Assembly: GCF_001721685.1 (NCBI RefSeq)
Contig: NZ_CP012502.1
Location: 2,852,001 to 2,916,000 of the forward strand
Direction of reading: 5' to 3'
From: Salisediminibacterium beveridgei
Lineage (GTDB): Bacteria > Bacillota > Bacilli > Bacillales > Salisediminibacteriaceae
Length of the DNA stretch: 64,000 nt
Shown here piece by piece: positions 35,579-44,792 of this stretch. Positions within the stretch are counted from its first letter, which is position 1. Every line of letters begins with the position of its first letter. The translations under genes and the position numbers were made by a program. Below the pieces are notes generated by a model that saw only the letters and a program-made list of their open reading frames with translations, was not told where the DNA came from and ran no database searches.

Positions 35579-36433
35579 TCAATGATTCATCTCAGACTCA
35601 TGCCAGGAACGCAAGAGCAGTTTGGAAATATAGTTAATTAACAAAAAGAAGGTAATACCAAGAACCGATGCTGCCAGCCCAAGAGAGAACAGATACGCCG
35701 TCTGGATATTCGAAGATGCGACTGTTATCGCATAGCCCAATCCGCCCCGGCCACCGCCGATTCCGGCGATATACTCCCCGGCAATAACACCGATGGTCGC
35801 AAGCGTACACGAAATCTTCAAACCGGCTACTATATAAGGAAGCGCAGCCGGCAGTCGTAAACGCCACATCGTCTGAAACTTGGATGCATGATACAGTTTA
35901 AACAGGTCCATCAGATTTTTGTCCGTTGAATTCAGTCCCACCAGTGTGTTTGAAAGCATTGGAAAGAATCCGATCAAGAACGCGATAATGACGATAGCAT
36001 TTGTCCCGGCACCGAACCAGATCACGATAATCGGCGCCACTGCGATAATTGGAATGGTCTGAAGCAGCACCACATAAGGATAAAATGCTTTTTCCACCCA
36101 TTTCGATGAGGCCAGCGCGATCGCTCCGGCTATCCCAAAAATCACACTGAGGGCAAAGCCCATCACCGCTGATGTAATGGTGCGCCATACAGCTGCCAGG
36201 AGATTCTCATAGTTGGCAACCGTCGCCGCGTATATATCTGTTGGAGCCGGCAAAATGTAATGCGGCATATCCATGACAATGGTCAAAAGTTGCCAGCTGC
36301 CGAGAAAAACCGCCAACACAGCCAATGGTAAAATCGACTGTTTTAAAAAGCCTGTCACTTTCCCTGACCATTCAAATGATGCTTTTTTCTCTTGAGTATG
36401 TTCCACCGGAAGTGCCGGACTTTTCATTGCCAT
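35579..36433 (-). CDS. ABC transporter permease, SsuC/ThiX type
   Basis: 284 aa, six to seven membrane helices with the cytoplasmic coupling segment LYHASKFQTMWRLRLPAALP (about 185-204), typical of the BPD permease family serving NMT1-type binding proteins. Likely dimeric, working with the ATPase at 37871. The ATG at 36433 lies nine bases after GGAG. The N-terminal 25 residues are hydrophilic. Confidence 0.9.
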   Translation of the reverse strand: MAMKSPALPVEHTQEKKASFEWSGKVTGFLKQSILPLAVLAVFLGSWQLLTIVMDMPHYILPAPTDIYAATVANYENLLAAVWRTITSAVMGFALSVIFGIAGAIALASSKWVEKAFYPYVVLLQTIPIIAVAPIIVIWFGAGTNAIVIIAFLIGFFPMLSNTLVGLNSTDKNLMDLFKLYHASKFQTMWRLRLPAALPYIVAGLKISCTLATIGVIAGEYIAGIGGGRGGLGYAITVASSNIQTAYLFSLGLAASVLGITFFLLINYISKLLLRSWHESEMNH

Positions 36434-36479
36434 AAAGCATCTCTCCTTTTTTCTCAATGTGTTCGTCTTCTGTAATTCT

Positions 36480-37826
36480 TCAGCCTGCCTGCCGGGCCTT
36501 TTTCAATTCAGGAAGCTTCCCGGGATTCAACAATCCTTTCGGATCATTCAGAGCCTTTGCCTCAAGGATCTGTTCGAAGCGGCCCTTGTTATCGATCGGC
36601 AGCAAGAATGTATGCGGATCATTGACGCTGACGCCGATGGATTCAAAGTAATCAATAATCTCATACAGCCTTTCCCTGGACTGATACTCGATTACCGGTA
36701 AAGAACCGATCTGAATGTCTCCGTCACCCCGGACCCACTCGACGTGCAAATGCACTTCATCCGGATACCGCTGTTTAATGTTTCGCATCTGATCAAGATA
36801 ATGGTGGGTGGAAAACCCGCTTTGTAAATAGGTTAACGTCGGGTCCGTCTTCAGTGCCCATAATGTTGTATGATTCCATGTGAAGTCTGACAGACTCATT
36901 TCTTTATGATAGCGATCCGCCGGAATCACCCGGGTAATCTGTCCATGATGACTGGACGAGAGTTCTTTCAGTCTGCTGTCATCTCCAGCTTCTATCTCTA
37001 TGAGAGCCACAGCCTTACCTTCTTCGATATATGGAGCCAATGGAACGAAATAGGTGGGAATCGGCGTTTCATGTCCGCTGACAAGACGCTTTCGTATCTC
37101 GTCGTCGTATGCAAGGGACTCTGTAAAAGCCAGCATGTCTTCCCCTTCATCGAACTGGACGATGACCTGTTCCCAATCCACGGCTTCTGCTGTGCGGATC
37201 GTCAGTTGAACCATGATGCCGGATGTGCCGTAATTATGGATATACCGGTTTAATTCATCGCCCTTTACCGTCAGGATTCGGGGCTCTTCTTCCATCGTCA
37301 GAATGTGGGCTTCCAAAAGATTCCCATCCCAGACGTTACCCCAGGCAATCGATCCGATGCCGCCGCTTCCACCTGAGAAGAAGCCGCCTACTGTCGCTTT
37401 CATGTAGGTACTTGGATAAATGCACAATTCACTTCCTGCTTCCCGCAATTCCTTCTCCAAACGGCCCAGCTTCACACCAGCTTGCACGGTTACCTGACCA
37501 GGCTCCATCGCGATGATTTTGTTCAATCCGCTTAAGTCCAGGACCAGTCCGCCATATGAAGGTATGCCCTGACCGTAGTTTCCTGTTCCGGCTCCCCGGG
37601 TTGTAACCGGAATATCGTGGGTATAACAGGCTTTCAAAACAGCCAGTGCCTGTTCAACCGTTTCCGGTTTCGCCACCCCGTCCGCCACTTTATCTGCCAG
37701 TTCGGCAGCGAGTACCGGCGAATACCAGTAGTAATCCTTGGATAATTTGTTTGTCTCCTGTTCTTCTGTAATGACCGTTGACCCCATTTCTTCTTCAAAA
37801 CGTTCCCAATTTGGTTGTGTTTTCAT
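36480..37826 (-). CDS. FAD-linked oxidase (PCMH-type)
   Basis: 448 aa. PCMH FAD-binding domain (about 50-230) with TTRGAGTGNYGQG as phosphate loop and ATVGGFFSGGSGG; the C-terminal half resembles the GlcD/D-lactate dehydrogenase group. No signal peptide or membrane segment. Placed inside an ABC importer operon between permease and ATPase genes, it most likely oxidises the imported compound or a product of it; no substrate can be named. The ATG at 37826 follows GGAGGG by six bases. Confidence 0.83.
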   Translation of the reverse strand: MKTQPNWERFEEEMGSTVITEEQETNKLSKDYYWYSPVLAAELADKVADGVAKPETVEQALAVLKACYTHDIPVTTRGAGTGNYGQGIPSYGGLVLDLSGLNKIIAMEPGQVTVQAGVKLGRLEKELREAGSELCIYPSTYMKATVGGFFSGGSGGIGSIAWGNVWDGNLLEAHILTMEEEPRILTVKGDELNRYIHNYGTSGIMVQLTIRTAEAVDWEQVIVQFDEGEDMLAFTESLAYDDEIRKRLVSGHETPIPTYFVPLAPYIEEGKAVALIEIEAGDDSRLKELSSSHHGQITRVIPADRYHKEMSLSDFTWNHTTLWALKTDPTLTYLQSGFSTHHYLDQMRNIKQRYPDEVHLHVEWVRGDGDIQIGSLPVIEYQSRERLYEIIDYFESIGVSVNDPHTFLLPIDNKGRFEQILEAKALNDPKGLLNPGKLPELKKARQAG

Positions 37827-37870
37827 CATCAGCCCTCCATTTTTTATGCACTTCGGATTTATCACAATAA

Positions 37871-38644
37871 TTAATGGTTTAAAATACCTGAAACCTTGCC
37901 GACCAGCTGACCGAATTCCTGACTGGAACGAAACTGATCGCCTCTTGGGTACCCTGCATCAATATCCAGAATGGAAGACACCTTTCCGGGTCCCGGGGTC
38001 ATGACCGCCAGTTTTGAGGACAAGTAAACCGCTTCGAATACATTGTGTGTAATGAACAGCACCGTCATTTTCGGATCCTGCTGCCAAATTTTAAGAAGCT
38101 CCTGTTGCAGTGACTGCCTCGTGATTTCATCCAATGCGCCGAACGGTTCATCCATCAACAGGAGTTTCGGCCGTGTGACAAGCGCACGGGCTATGGATAC
38201 CCGCATCTTCATACCACCGGATAATTCACGTTGCAGCATATCCTTGGTATGTGCCAAGCCGACCAGTTCTAGAACACGATCCACTTCCTCATACCGCTTC
38301 TCTTTGCTGACGCCTTTCAGTTCAAGAGGAAGGGCCACATTATCCTTGACCTTACGCCAGGGAAGCAAGGTGTGATCCTGAAAAACAAAGGCCACTTCAT
38401 TTTCTTTGCGTGCATTTGCCGGGGATTTTCCGAAAATCTCAATTTCCCCCTCTGTTGCCTCTTCCAGTCCGGTAATCATCTTGAATACTGTCGATTTCCC
38501 GCAGCCTGAAGGGCCAACGAAGCAGATGAATTCACCTTCCGGAATGTCCATGTTCACATTACGGACAGCGACGGTACCATTTGGATATACTTTCCCAAGT
38601 CGATTCATCTTTACGAGGACTTCTTTTTTCGTTGCCACTGTCAT
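37871..38644 (-). CDS. ABC transporter ATPase, SsuB/TauB/ThiZ type
   Basis: 257 aa. Walker A GPSGCGKST (about 45), Q-loop FVFQDHTLLPW, signature LSGGMKMRVSIARAL (about 143), Walker B LLLMDEPFGALDE and switch His in FITHNVFEA. Energises the permease and NMT1-like binding protein of the same operon. Confidence 0.94.
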   Translation of the reverse strand: MTVATKKEVLVKMNRLGKVYPNGTVAVRNVNMDIPEGEFICFVGPSGCGKSTVFKMITGLEEATEGEIEIFGKSPANARKENEVAFVFQDHTLLPWRKVKDNVALPLELKGVSKEKRYEEVDRVLELVGLAHTKDMLQRELSGGMKMRVSIARALVTRPKLLLMDEPFGALDEITRQSLQQELLKIWQQDPKMTVLFITHNVFEAVYLSSKLAVMTPGPGKVSSILDIDAGYPRGDQFRSSQEFGQLVGKVSGILNH

Positions 38645-38668
38645 TTTTTCATCACCTCTATGGTCAGT

Positions 38669-39937
38669 TTAGATTTCTATGATGTCAGCCGTCTTTGGGA
38701 CGGTCATCTTCAGTTCGGACGTCACCTGCGGTGTATAAGAGAGGATTCGACCTCTCCGGAACACATAGCGCGGTGCCTGTGCATGACCGATCCATTCTTC
38801 CGGCGCTTCACCTTCCAGTAAAATCAGATTGGCGTGCTCTCCCTCAGCGATGGATGTCTCGGAAAGACCCATCAGCTTTCTCGGAACAGGCCCGATCATT
38901 GCCATGACTTTCTGAAGTTCTTCCTTCGCCGTCAGCTGCCCGAGGTGAACCAGAAGATTCGCGGATTTTAAAAGCGATCCCGTTCCCAAAGGGTAGAAAG
39001 GACTTCGATAGTCATCATGGGCACAGGCAACAGGAATGTTTGCCTTCATTAATTCTTTCACCCGCATGATGCCCCTTCCTTTCGGTGAAGTCCGGGTTCG
39101 CCCATTCATGACGCTGTTGACTGTCGGGCAGGTCACAAGATGAATGCCCGAGGAAATCAGTGCCTCCAGCAACTTCACCATATCCGTTTCACTCGCATAT
39201 TCCATCGCATTGGCATGACTCACAGCCGTCCGGTTCTCCCATCCATATCTTTGAGCAACTTTTGCGACTTGTTCGGTAAATCTCGAATCCGACTCGTCCG
39301 TTTCATCTGCAAAGATATGAACTGTTGCATCTTCTGATACAGCCAGATCAAAACACTGTTTTATGGAGTCAGAACCTTTCTTTCTCGTTTCCTCCAAATG
39401 AGGCACAGCGCTTATGCCATCAGCGCCAATTTCCAGCGCCTCTTTCATATGTCTTATGCCATCATCTCCTGAACAAATCCCGTTTTGCGGAAAGGCAATC
39501 AATTGAAGGTCAAAGAGCTCTCTGCCCGCTTCTCTCATTTGAACCAGTGCACGCATCGCTGTGAGTTGGCCACCGGAGACATCCACCATCACCCGAAAGC
39601 TCTGGACACCTTCCGTAAGCATTTTGCCCAGCACCCGCTCGGCCTTTTCCTGAACGAGGGATTCTGTCAACCTCGGCCTCAGCTTTTGCCAGATCGCAAT
39701 GCCCTCATCCAGGGTACCGGACTGATTCTCCATTTCATCAGCACAAAACGCTGTATCCAAATGAATGTGCGCTTCCGCAAAAGGAGGCATTACCGTCAAT
39801 CCGCTCCCATCGATCCGTTCTGCTTCAGAACAGTGGATTTCAGGAGCGATCTCTGCGATCAGTCCATGGTGTAACCGGATATCAACAGGGTCATCTTCTC
39901 CAGGCATCTTTACAGATTTAATCAAGATCGGTCTCAT
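38669..39937 (-). CDS. CodA-like deaminase/amidohydrolase, second copy
   Basis: 422 aa. Metal motifs AHIHLDTAF (about 55), IFADETDESDSRF (about 210), VSHANAMEY (about 240) and CAHDDYRSPFYPLG (about 310). Closer to classical cytosine deaminase than the copy at 34223, which has diverged motifs; the two may act on successive ring intermediates. First gene of the operon; the ATG at 39937 follows GGAGGTG. Confidence 0.83.
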   Translation of the reverse strand: MRPILIKSVKMPGEDDPVDIRLHHGLIAEIAPEIHCSEAERIDGSGLTVMPPFAEAHIHLDTAFCADEMENQSGTLDEGIAIWQKLRPRLTESLVQEKAERVLGKMLTEGVQSFRVMVDVSGGQLTAMRALVQMREAGRELFDLQLIAFPQNGICSGDDGIRHMKEALEIGADGISAVPHLEETRKKGSDSIKQCFDLAVSEDATVHIFADETDESDSRFTEQVAKVAQRYGWENRTAVSHANAMEYASETDMVKLLEALISSGIHLVTCPTVNSVMNGRTRTSPKGRGIMRVKELMKANIPVACAHDDYRSPFYPLGTGSLLKSANLLVHLGQLTAKEELQKVMAMIGPVPRKLMGLSETSIAEGEHANLILLEGEAPEEWIGHAQAPRYVFRRGRILSYTPQVTSELKMTVPKTADIIEI

Positions 39938-40194
39938 CGTGCACCTCCAATGGCTGATCAGAACAGTAACAATAAGCACTGCTTCGATGTATTGACCACA
40001 TCTTACCGCCTTGTGCCTTGCACGTCATTGTGTTCACTGGCTAAAATTCATCCCGCATTTTAGCCGCTGACTCTGAAAAAATCCGGATGTTTTTCAGAAA
40101 AGTCTGTTAATTTGTTCGTGTCTGAGGATTGACAGTTTTATGTTCATACCTGTTTACTCACCCCTTTAAACGCTTTCATCCCTCCATAAAAAGA
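39938..40194. other. leader/promoter region with two hairpins
   Basis: Noncoding gap upstream of the ABC/deaminase operon (part of the 316-bp gap 39938-40253). It holds GGCTAAAAT (40039-40047) pairing with ATTTTAGCC (40057-40065), and CTGAAAAA (40073-40080) pairing with TTTTTCAG (40090-40097), extended by CTGAC/GTCTG outer bases. They could be regulator sites or an RNA leader; no riboswitch class that I know was recognised. Confidence 0.4.
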
Positions 40195-40236
40195 AGGAAG
40201 AAGATCTGACAACTTCTCTTGTCAGATCTTCTTCCT
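40195..40236. terminator. terminator of the PucR-family gene
   Basis: A perfect 18-bp stem (40195-40212 with 40219-40236) around a CTTCTC loop; on the minus strand it runs into TTCTTTTTATGG. Lies 17 bp after the regulator's stop codon and separates it from the ABC/deaminase operon. Confidence 0.8.
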
Positions 40237-40253
40237 GTTGTTTCATTTGTAAA

Positions 40254-41897
40254 TCAATCAATCATTTGCCTTACGAGGAGTGCTGTCCTTAATTTGTGAA
40301 TATCCTCGGCATTCTTCAAATCCACATGTAATTTTTCCTCACATTTTTTCAATCTGTAAATCACCGTATTCCGGTGAACAAATAATGCTTTTGCGGTATC
40401 GGCAATCTGTCCATTGTTCTCAATGTAAATGGTCAACGTCTCTATCAGATCTTCATCTTCTTTCTTTTTTGACTCAGCCAAAGACCTCAAAGTGGACTGA
40501 TAAAATTCCCGCAGCTTTTTCGGTGACACGGTTCGAAGGAGTTCCATCACGCCGCGCGTATCTGTCCATTTCACGAAACCTTTTTTGCCCATACGGTATC
40601 CGGATGTCAATGCTTCGAGTGCCTCTGTGTAAGAGTCCGGTATTTGGAGCAGTGCAGTGGCCGGATTCCCCACACCGAAAGAGATCGACAAATACAGAAA
40701 TTCTTCCATTTCCTTCTGAATAGTTTTGAGTCCTTTTAAAAGCCAGTCCTCCATCTCCGGCTCCGGTCTCGGGATCAGCGTGATATAAATATCCCCTTTG
40801 GAAAAAAAGACCACATCATCGAAGTAATAGCCCATCCACATCTGCAGCTGTTCATAAATGGAATCTTTATACAGCCTGCGTTCAGACTCCGGAGCAGGAC
40901 CAAGACCATGGTAGAGATCCTCCTCATCATCAAGCCGGCAGACTGCGCAGACATAAGTCCGGTCAAGCCGAAGTCCGTAGCTCTCTCCACGTCTGGCAAT
41001 ATCTTTTTCTGATGTGTAATGCCCTTCAGCGAACTCCGTCAGAAATTCATTCTTCTGCAACCTCGACTGTTGTTCGACAGCATGCAGTTTCATGAGTTCA
41101 AAGGAGATGACATTCATGGCCTGTTCCACCGCAAGCTTTTCGGAATCGCCTGCATCTGCCATATCCATCATCAAAATCAGATACCCTTTCTGATACAGGT
41201 TCATCTGCACAGGATAGAAAGAAGCTGTATGTTCATGGTCGTCATGGGGATAGCGGATAGCCAATTTCTGTTCAGCCCCGTTGTCCGGATCTTCATCTCG
41301 AATGGTGTCACTGATCTGGTAAGCAAGATCATAATAAAATTGTTCATCAAACTTCCTGGACGTCTCCAACAGATTCAAGCGGTAATCCAAAAGCATCACG
41401 GGCGCATTGATCCGCTTGGCCAGTTGATCCACCACCTCAAAGAGTCCTTTCCCCGAAATAATCAGATCCGTAAATTTTCTGTGAATCTCCATCGCTTCTG
41501 TCAGCTGATCCGTACTTTCCTGAAGAATCACCTTCAGCACTTCATTCACAATTTCCCCAAGAGAAGGCTCCATCGGCAGTTCAATAATGGGAAACTTTAA
41601 TTGCTCGGCTTTTTCAAGCACCGAAGGAGGGATGGTTTTCAGAAAACGGTGCGTTTTAAGAGCCAGACCTGCGCAGCCCCTTTCAGCCATTTTACTGACG
41701 ATATCAGACAGAATCTCCGGACGGTGCTGAATATTATAGCCCGTTGTCAACAGTAACTGATTTTTCTTGACATAATCGATGATGTCCGGTGCGTCCATCA
41801 TATTCACAGACGTCACCTGATTCAAAGTTCCTTCCGCTCCTGCAACGACAACGGCATTCTTAAGCACCGGCTCGTTTAATAGCGCTCTCAGCTGCAT
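40254..41897 (-). CDS. pucR: PucR-family transcriptional regulator
   Basis: 547 aa. N-terminal PucR domain (about 5-125; NMMDAPDIIDYVKKN, LLLTTGY), a central CdaR GGDEF-like region (about 290-415), and a C-terminal PucR HTH (about 480-540; GQIADTAKALFVHRNTVIYRLKK). In B. subtilis PucR activates puc genes in response to allantoin-type inducers. Position between the ABC operon and the FAH/YunD genes, near the puc cluster, suggests control of this whole region. The ATG at 41897 is eight bases after GGAGG. The gene symbol rests on family and context. Confidence 0.85.
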   Translation of the reverse strand: MQLRALLNEPVLKNAVVVAGAEGTLNQVTSVNMMDAPDIIDYVKKNQLLLTTGYNIQHRPEILSDIVSKMAERGCAGLALKTHRFLKTIPPSVLEKAEQLKFPIIELPMEPSLGEIVNEVLKVILQESTDQLTEAMEIHRKFTDLIISGKGLFEVVDQLAKRINAPVMLLDYRLNLLETSRKFDEQFYYDLAYQISDTIRDEDPDNGAEQKLAIRYPHDDHEHTASFYPVQMNLYQKGYLILMMDMADAGDSEKLAVEQAMNVISFELMKLHAVEQQSRLQKNEFLTEFAEGHYTSEKDIARRGESYGLRLDRTYVCAVCRLDDEEDLYHGLGPAPESERRLYKDSIYEQLQMWMGYYFDDVVFFSKGDIYITLIPRPEPEMEDWLLKGLKTIQKEMEEFLYLSISFGVGNPATALLQIPDSYTEALEALTSGYRMGKKGFVKWTDTRGVMELLRTVSPKKLREFYQSTLRSLAESKKKEDEDLIETLTIYIENNGQIADTAKALFVHRNTVIYRLKKCEEKLHVDLKNAEDIHKLRTALLVRQMID

Positions 41898-41997
41898 CTG
41901 TTCCACCTCCGGATATTCAGTCTTTCCTTTTACATTAAATGAAAATCAGCTTATCTTGAAGATTTCCGTCAGTAAATCTCACAGAAAAAACGATTTC

Positions 41998-42016
41998 TTT
42001 GGCAATTCGGTCCAAA
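41998..42016. promoter_or_regulatory. inverted repeat in regulator/FAH divergent promoter
   Basis: TTTGG (41998-42002) and CCAAA (42012-42016), spaced by nine bases, lie 34 bp before the FAH-family start. The left part, TTTCTTTGG, fits the first half of the PucR box reported in B. subtilis (WWWCNTTGGTTAA), but the second half does not match. Confidence 0.35.
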
Positions 42017-42050
42017 ATGGAAACAACAGCAGCAAAAGGAGGACATATAA

Positions 42051-42926
42051 ATGGAACTAACCATGATCGAAAAAGACAATCAGCCGATGGCAGCAATAAT
42101 CCGGGAGAATCAGGTGTATACCATTAACAGCATTAACCGGTTCTGTGAAACGGGCTGGCCATTGGTCATACAGGACATCATTGAAAATCGGGTAATTGAT
42201 TTATTGTCCGACTGGTATGAAAACACTCCCTCCGGCATCTGGGAGAGTATTCCGTCAATACCCTTCGAGTTTGTGAACCCGGCAGATCTCTTTCAATCAC
42301 CGAGAGGAATCTGGGGCATCGGCTTCAATTATCAACCTGAAGATGATTCAATGCCAAAAGAGATTCCTGATCACCCGGTAAGCTTTGTCAAGCCTTGGAA
42401 TACAATCTGTTCTGTGAATCAATCCATAGCCATACCTGCTCACAGTCAGGAAACAAATGGCGAAGGGGAAATCGCCCTCATCATCGGTAAGAAGTGCAAA
42501 AACGTGTCACTGACTGATGCAATGAGTTTCATTGCCGGGTATACAACTGCACTGGACATGACCGAAGCAGCCATTCACAGGGAAAATCCCCGCTTTCTGG
42601 CCAGAGCGAAAAGCTTCGATACGTTTTGTGCTCTTGGAACAACATTGCAGACTGCACACAGTTTTTCGCCGGTAAATCGCACCATTCAAACAAAACTGAA
42701 CAACAGGATCATCAGTGAAAATACAACAGAGCGGATGCTGATGAACTTCGAAGAGATTGTCCATTATTTCTCCAAAGAAACAACCTTGTATCCTGGTGAT
42801 GTGATTCTGACAGGAACACCAGGACCGGTCAGAATCCGTGACGGGGATACCCTCACCGCTGAAGTGGATGGGCTCAGAACATTGACCAAGATAGTTGTCC
42901 AGGAGTCAGAACATGCTGCCCGCTGA
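42051..42926 (+). CDS. fumarylacetoacetate hydrolase family protein
   Basis: 291 aa. FAH fold domain in the C-terminal two thirds, with acidic metal ligands in GEGEIALIIGKKC (about 138) and TALDMTEA (about 168), a lysine in RAKSFDTF and TGTPGPV near the end. Members hydrolyse or decarboxylate small dicarboxylic oxo acids (FAH, YisK-type decarboxylase, hydratases). No substrate can be assigned; position opposite the PucR regulator suggests a late catabolic step. Overlaps the next gene by 14 bp. Confidence 0.83.
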   Translation: MELTMIEKDNQPMAAIIRENQVYTINSINRFCETGWPLVIQDIIENRVIDLLSDWYENTPSGIWESIPSIPFEFVNPADLFQSPRGIWGIGFNYQPEDDSMPKEIPDHPVSFVKPWNTICSVNQSIAIPAHSQETNGEGEIALIIGKKCKNVSLTDAMSFIAGYTTALDMTEAAIHRENPRFLARAKSFDTFCALGTTLQTAHSFSPVNRTIQTKLNNRIISENTTERMLMNFEEIVHYFSKETTLYPGDVILTGTPGPVRIRDGDTLTAEVDGLRTLTKIVVQESEHAAR

Positions 42927-44463
42927 AAAAAAAGTCATTATTCTCTATACAAGCGATCTGCACGGAGCCATCGCCGATGGGGATCTGGCCTCCGGCAATC
43001 CTGGAGGACTTGCCCGTATCCGGACCGCCATTGAGGACATCCGGTCGAAGCATGAACATGTACTGCTCATTGATAATGGGGATCTCCTGCAAGGCACCCC
43101 TCTGGCTCACCTAGGTTACCGAACTCCCGAACACACTCATCCCTTACTGAAGCTGATGGGGCCATGTGATTTCGACTTCGCCGTCATCGGCAATCACGAT
43201 CTGGATTATGGTCGGGAAGGACTTGAACAAATCATCCGTGATGCGCCCATGCGTTTTATCACCGCGAATATCCTGTCTTCATCTGCAGGTGACTCCGCTT
43301 TCGGTCCGGGCTATGCCATCCGTTCATGTTCTGACATCACTTTGGCCATCATCGGACTCACTTCCACGGTTCTGACCAGCACCGCCACTCAAAAAGCACA
43401 GAACGGCCTTTTGGTAACGGATCCAGTTGAGTCCTTGCAGGCCATTATGCCGGAAGTCAATCAACATGAACCTGATCTGATTATCGTCGCTTATCACGGC
43501 GGTGTTGAAAAACATCCTCAGTCTGGTGAACCCTATAATGCGTTGCCGTGCGAGAACCAGGGATTGGCGATTCTTCATGCTTTTCCAGAAGTGAATGTGC
43601 TCCTCGCTGGCCATCAGCACCTCGTCATGAATGAAACACTGCCATCAGGCCAGGTAATACTCCAACCCGGATATCAGGGCCGTTTTCTGGGCAAACTGGA
43701 GATTGAGAAGCCTGTAAATTCTTCAGAAAATATCCGTTTCACTCCAGGGCTGATCCCTGTTGAATCAGTGACGCCTCATCCTGAAACGATCAGAGATCAT
43801 GATAAGCTCCTGTCTGTCTATCAGCAATCCTTATCCGCTGCTGTTGTACCTTTATCAGAGCCTCTCGAAGTCAAGGATCCTTTGCAAGACGTCTGGCTCA
43901 CAAAACATCCGCTGATTCAGGGTATACACCAGGCACTTCAGGAGTTCACAGGTGTCGACGTCACCACCACACCGTTTCTGTATAATGCCCCATTTTCCAT
44001 TAAAGAGCGCCTGACTGAAGAAATGATTCACACCCTTTATCCTTTCCCAAACCAGGTTGTCATCCTGTCGCTATCCGGATTGAACATTAAAATGGCTTTG
44101 GAACATGGGGCCACGCTCTTTGAACATACATCAACCGGCATTCGAATCAGTCCGGCATGGGCATCCCAATCCTTTCATTATGAGATGTGGGATGGCATCG
44201 ATTACGATTTCGATGTCTCGATGTCACCCGGCTTCAGGGTTACGGATGTCCGTTATCAGGGATTTCCGATTGATGACCATGAACGAATCCGGGTTGCAAC
44301 CACCAGCTACCGGGCAAGTGGCGCAGGAGGCTACAGTATGCTTCATTCCGACCAGATTGTTCAGTCATATACTGAACTGATACCGGACCTTCTGATCCGA
44401 ATTTGGGGCGGCTGGGAAACGTTCCCGACTGCCGTTCGACATAATTGGCGAATCTCCTCATAA
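42913..44463 (+). CDS. yunD: 5'-nucleotidase-like metallophosphoesterase, YunD type
   Basis: 516 aa. Calcineurin-like metallophosphatase domain with TSDLHGA, DNGDLLQGTP, IGNHDLDYG, AYHGG and LAGHQH, then a 5'-nucleotidase C-terminal domain (about 330-500). No signal peptide, so unlike exported UshA-type enzymes it is cytoplasmic, as B. subtilis YunD, whose gene lies near the puc genes. Probably releases nucleosides from nucleotides. The ATG at 42913 follows AGGAG by seven bases. Confidence 0.85.
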   Translation: MLPAEKKVIILYTSDLHGAIADGDLASGNPGGLARIRTAIEDIRSKHEHVLLIDNGDLLQGTPLAHLGYRTPEHTHPLLKLMGPCDFDFAVIGNHDLDYGREGLEQIIRDAPMRFITANILSSSAGDSAFGPGYAIRSCSDITLAIIGLTSTVLTSTATQKAQNGLLVTDPVESLQAIMPEVNQHEPDLIIVAYHGGVEKHPQSGEPYNALPCENQGLAILHAFPEVNVLLAGHQHLVMNETLPSGQVILQPGYQGRFLGKLEIEKPVNSSENIRFTPGLIPVESVTPHPETIRDHDKLLSVYQQSLSAAVVPLSEPLEVKDPLQDVWLTKHPLIQGIHQALQEFTGVDVTTTPFLYNAPFSIKERLTEEMIHTLYPFPNQVVILSLSGLNIKMALEHGATLFEHTSTGIRISPAWASQSFHYEMWDGIDYDFDVSMSPGFRVTDVRYQGFPIDDHERIRVATTSYRASGAGGYSMLHSDQIVQSYTELIPDLLIRIWGGWETFPTAVRHNWRISS

Positions 44464-44532
44464 AATCCATTCATTCTCCCCCTCCTCTGTCACCCTCCCG
44501 GGTACTTAATCGGCGAAAGGGAGGTGATGACG

Positions 44533-44745
44533 ATGGCTGACATGATGAATTCGCGGTTATCGTTAACGTTTGCAGATGGAGAAGATGAGTTCGGAGAGGA
44601 AATCACCAGTGTGAGGCATTTCAACAATGTGAAAACCGCTTCATCCAATGAAGCGCTGACGGTCGTCGCAGAGGCGATCGCCCAGCTGCAGACCCGACCG
44701 TTGATCGAACTGAACCGCAGCAACACGTACCAGTTGAATCAGTAA
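44533..44745 (+). CDS. DUF1659 domain protein
   Basis: 70 aa small cytoplasmic protein, DUF1659 family (SRLSLTFADGEDEFGEEI, SVRHFNNVK). The ATG at 44533 is eight bases after GGAGG; an ATG two codons earlier is too close. Forms the usual pair with the DUF2922 gene 47 bp downstream; function unknown. The third frequent partner, a YvrJ-like peptide, is not present. Confidence 0.85.
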   Translation: MADMMNSRLSLTFADGEDEFGEEITSVRHFNNVKTASSNEALTVVAEAIAQLQTRPLIELNRSNTYQLNQ

Positions 44746-44792
44746 TCAGCATCACCTGAAAACTGCCCGATAACGAAAAGGAGGACGAACAC

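Noticed and set aside
39938..40194. Known riboswitch (purine, guanidine, xanthine) in the leader
   Set aside because: The hairpins do not show the conserved junction bases of any class I know; left as unnamed structure.
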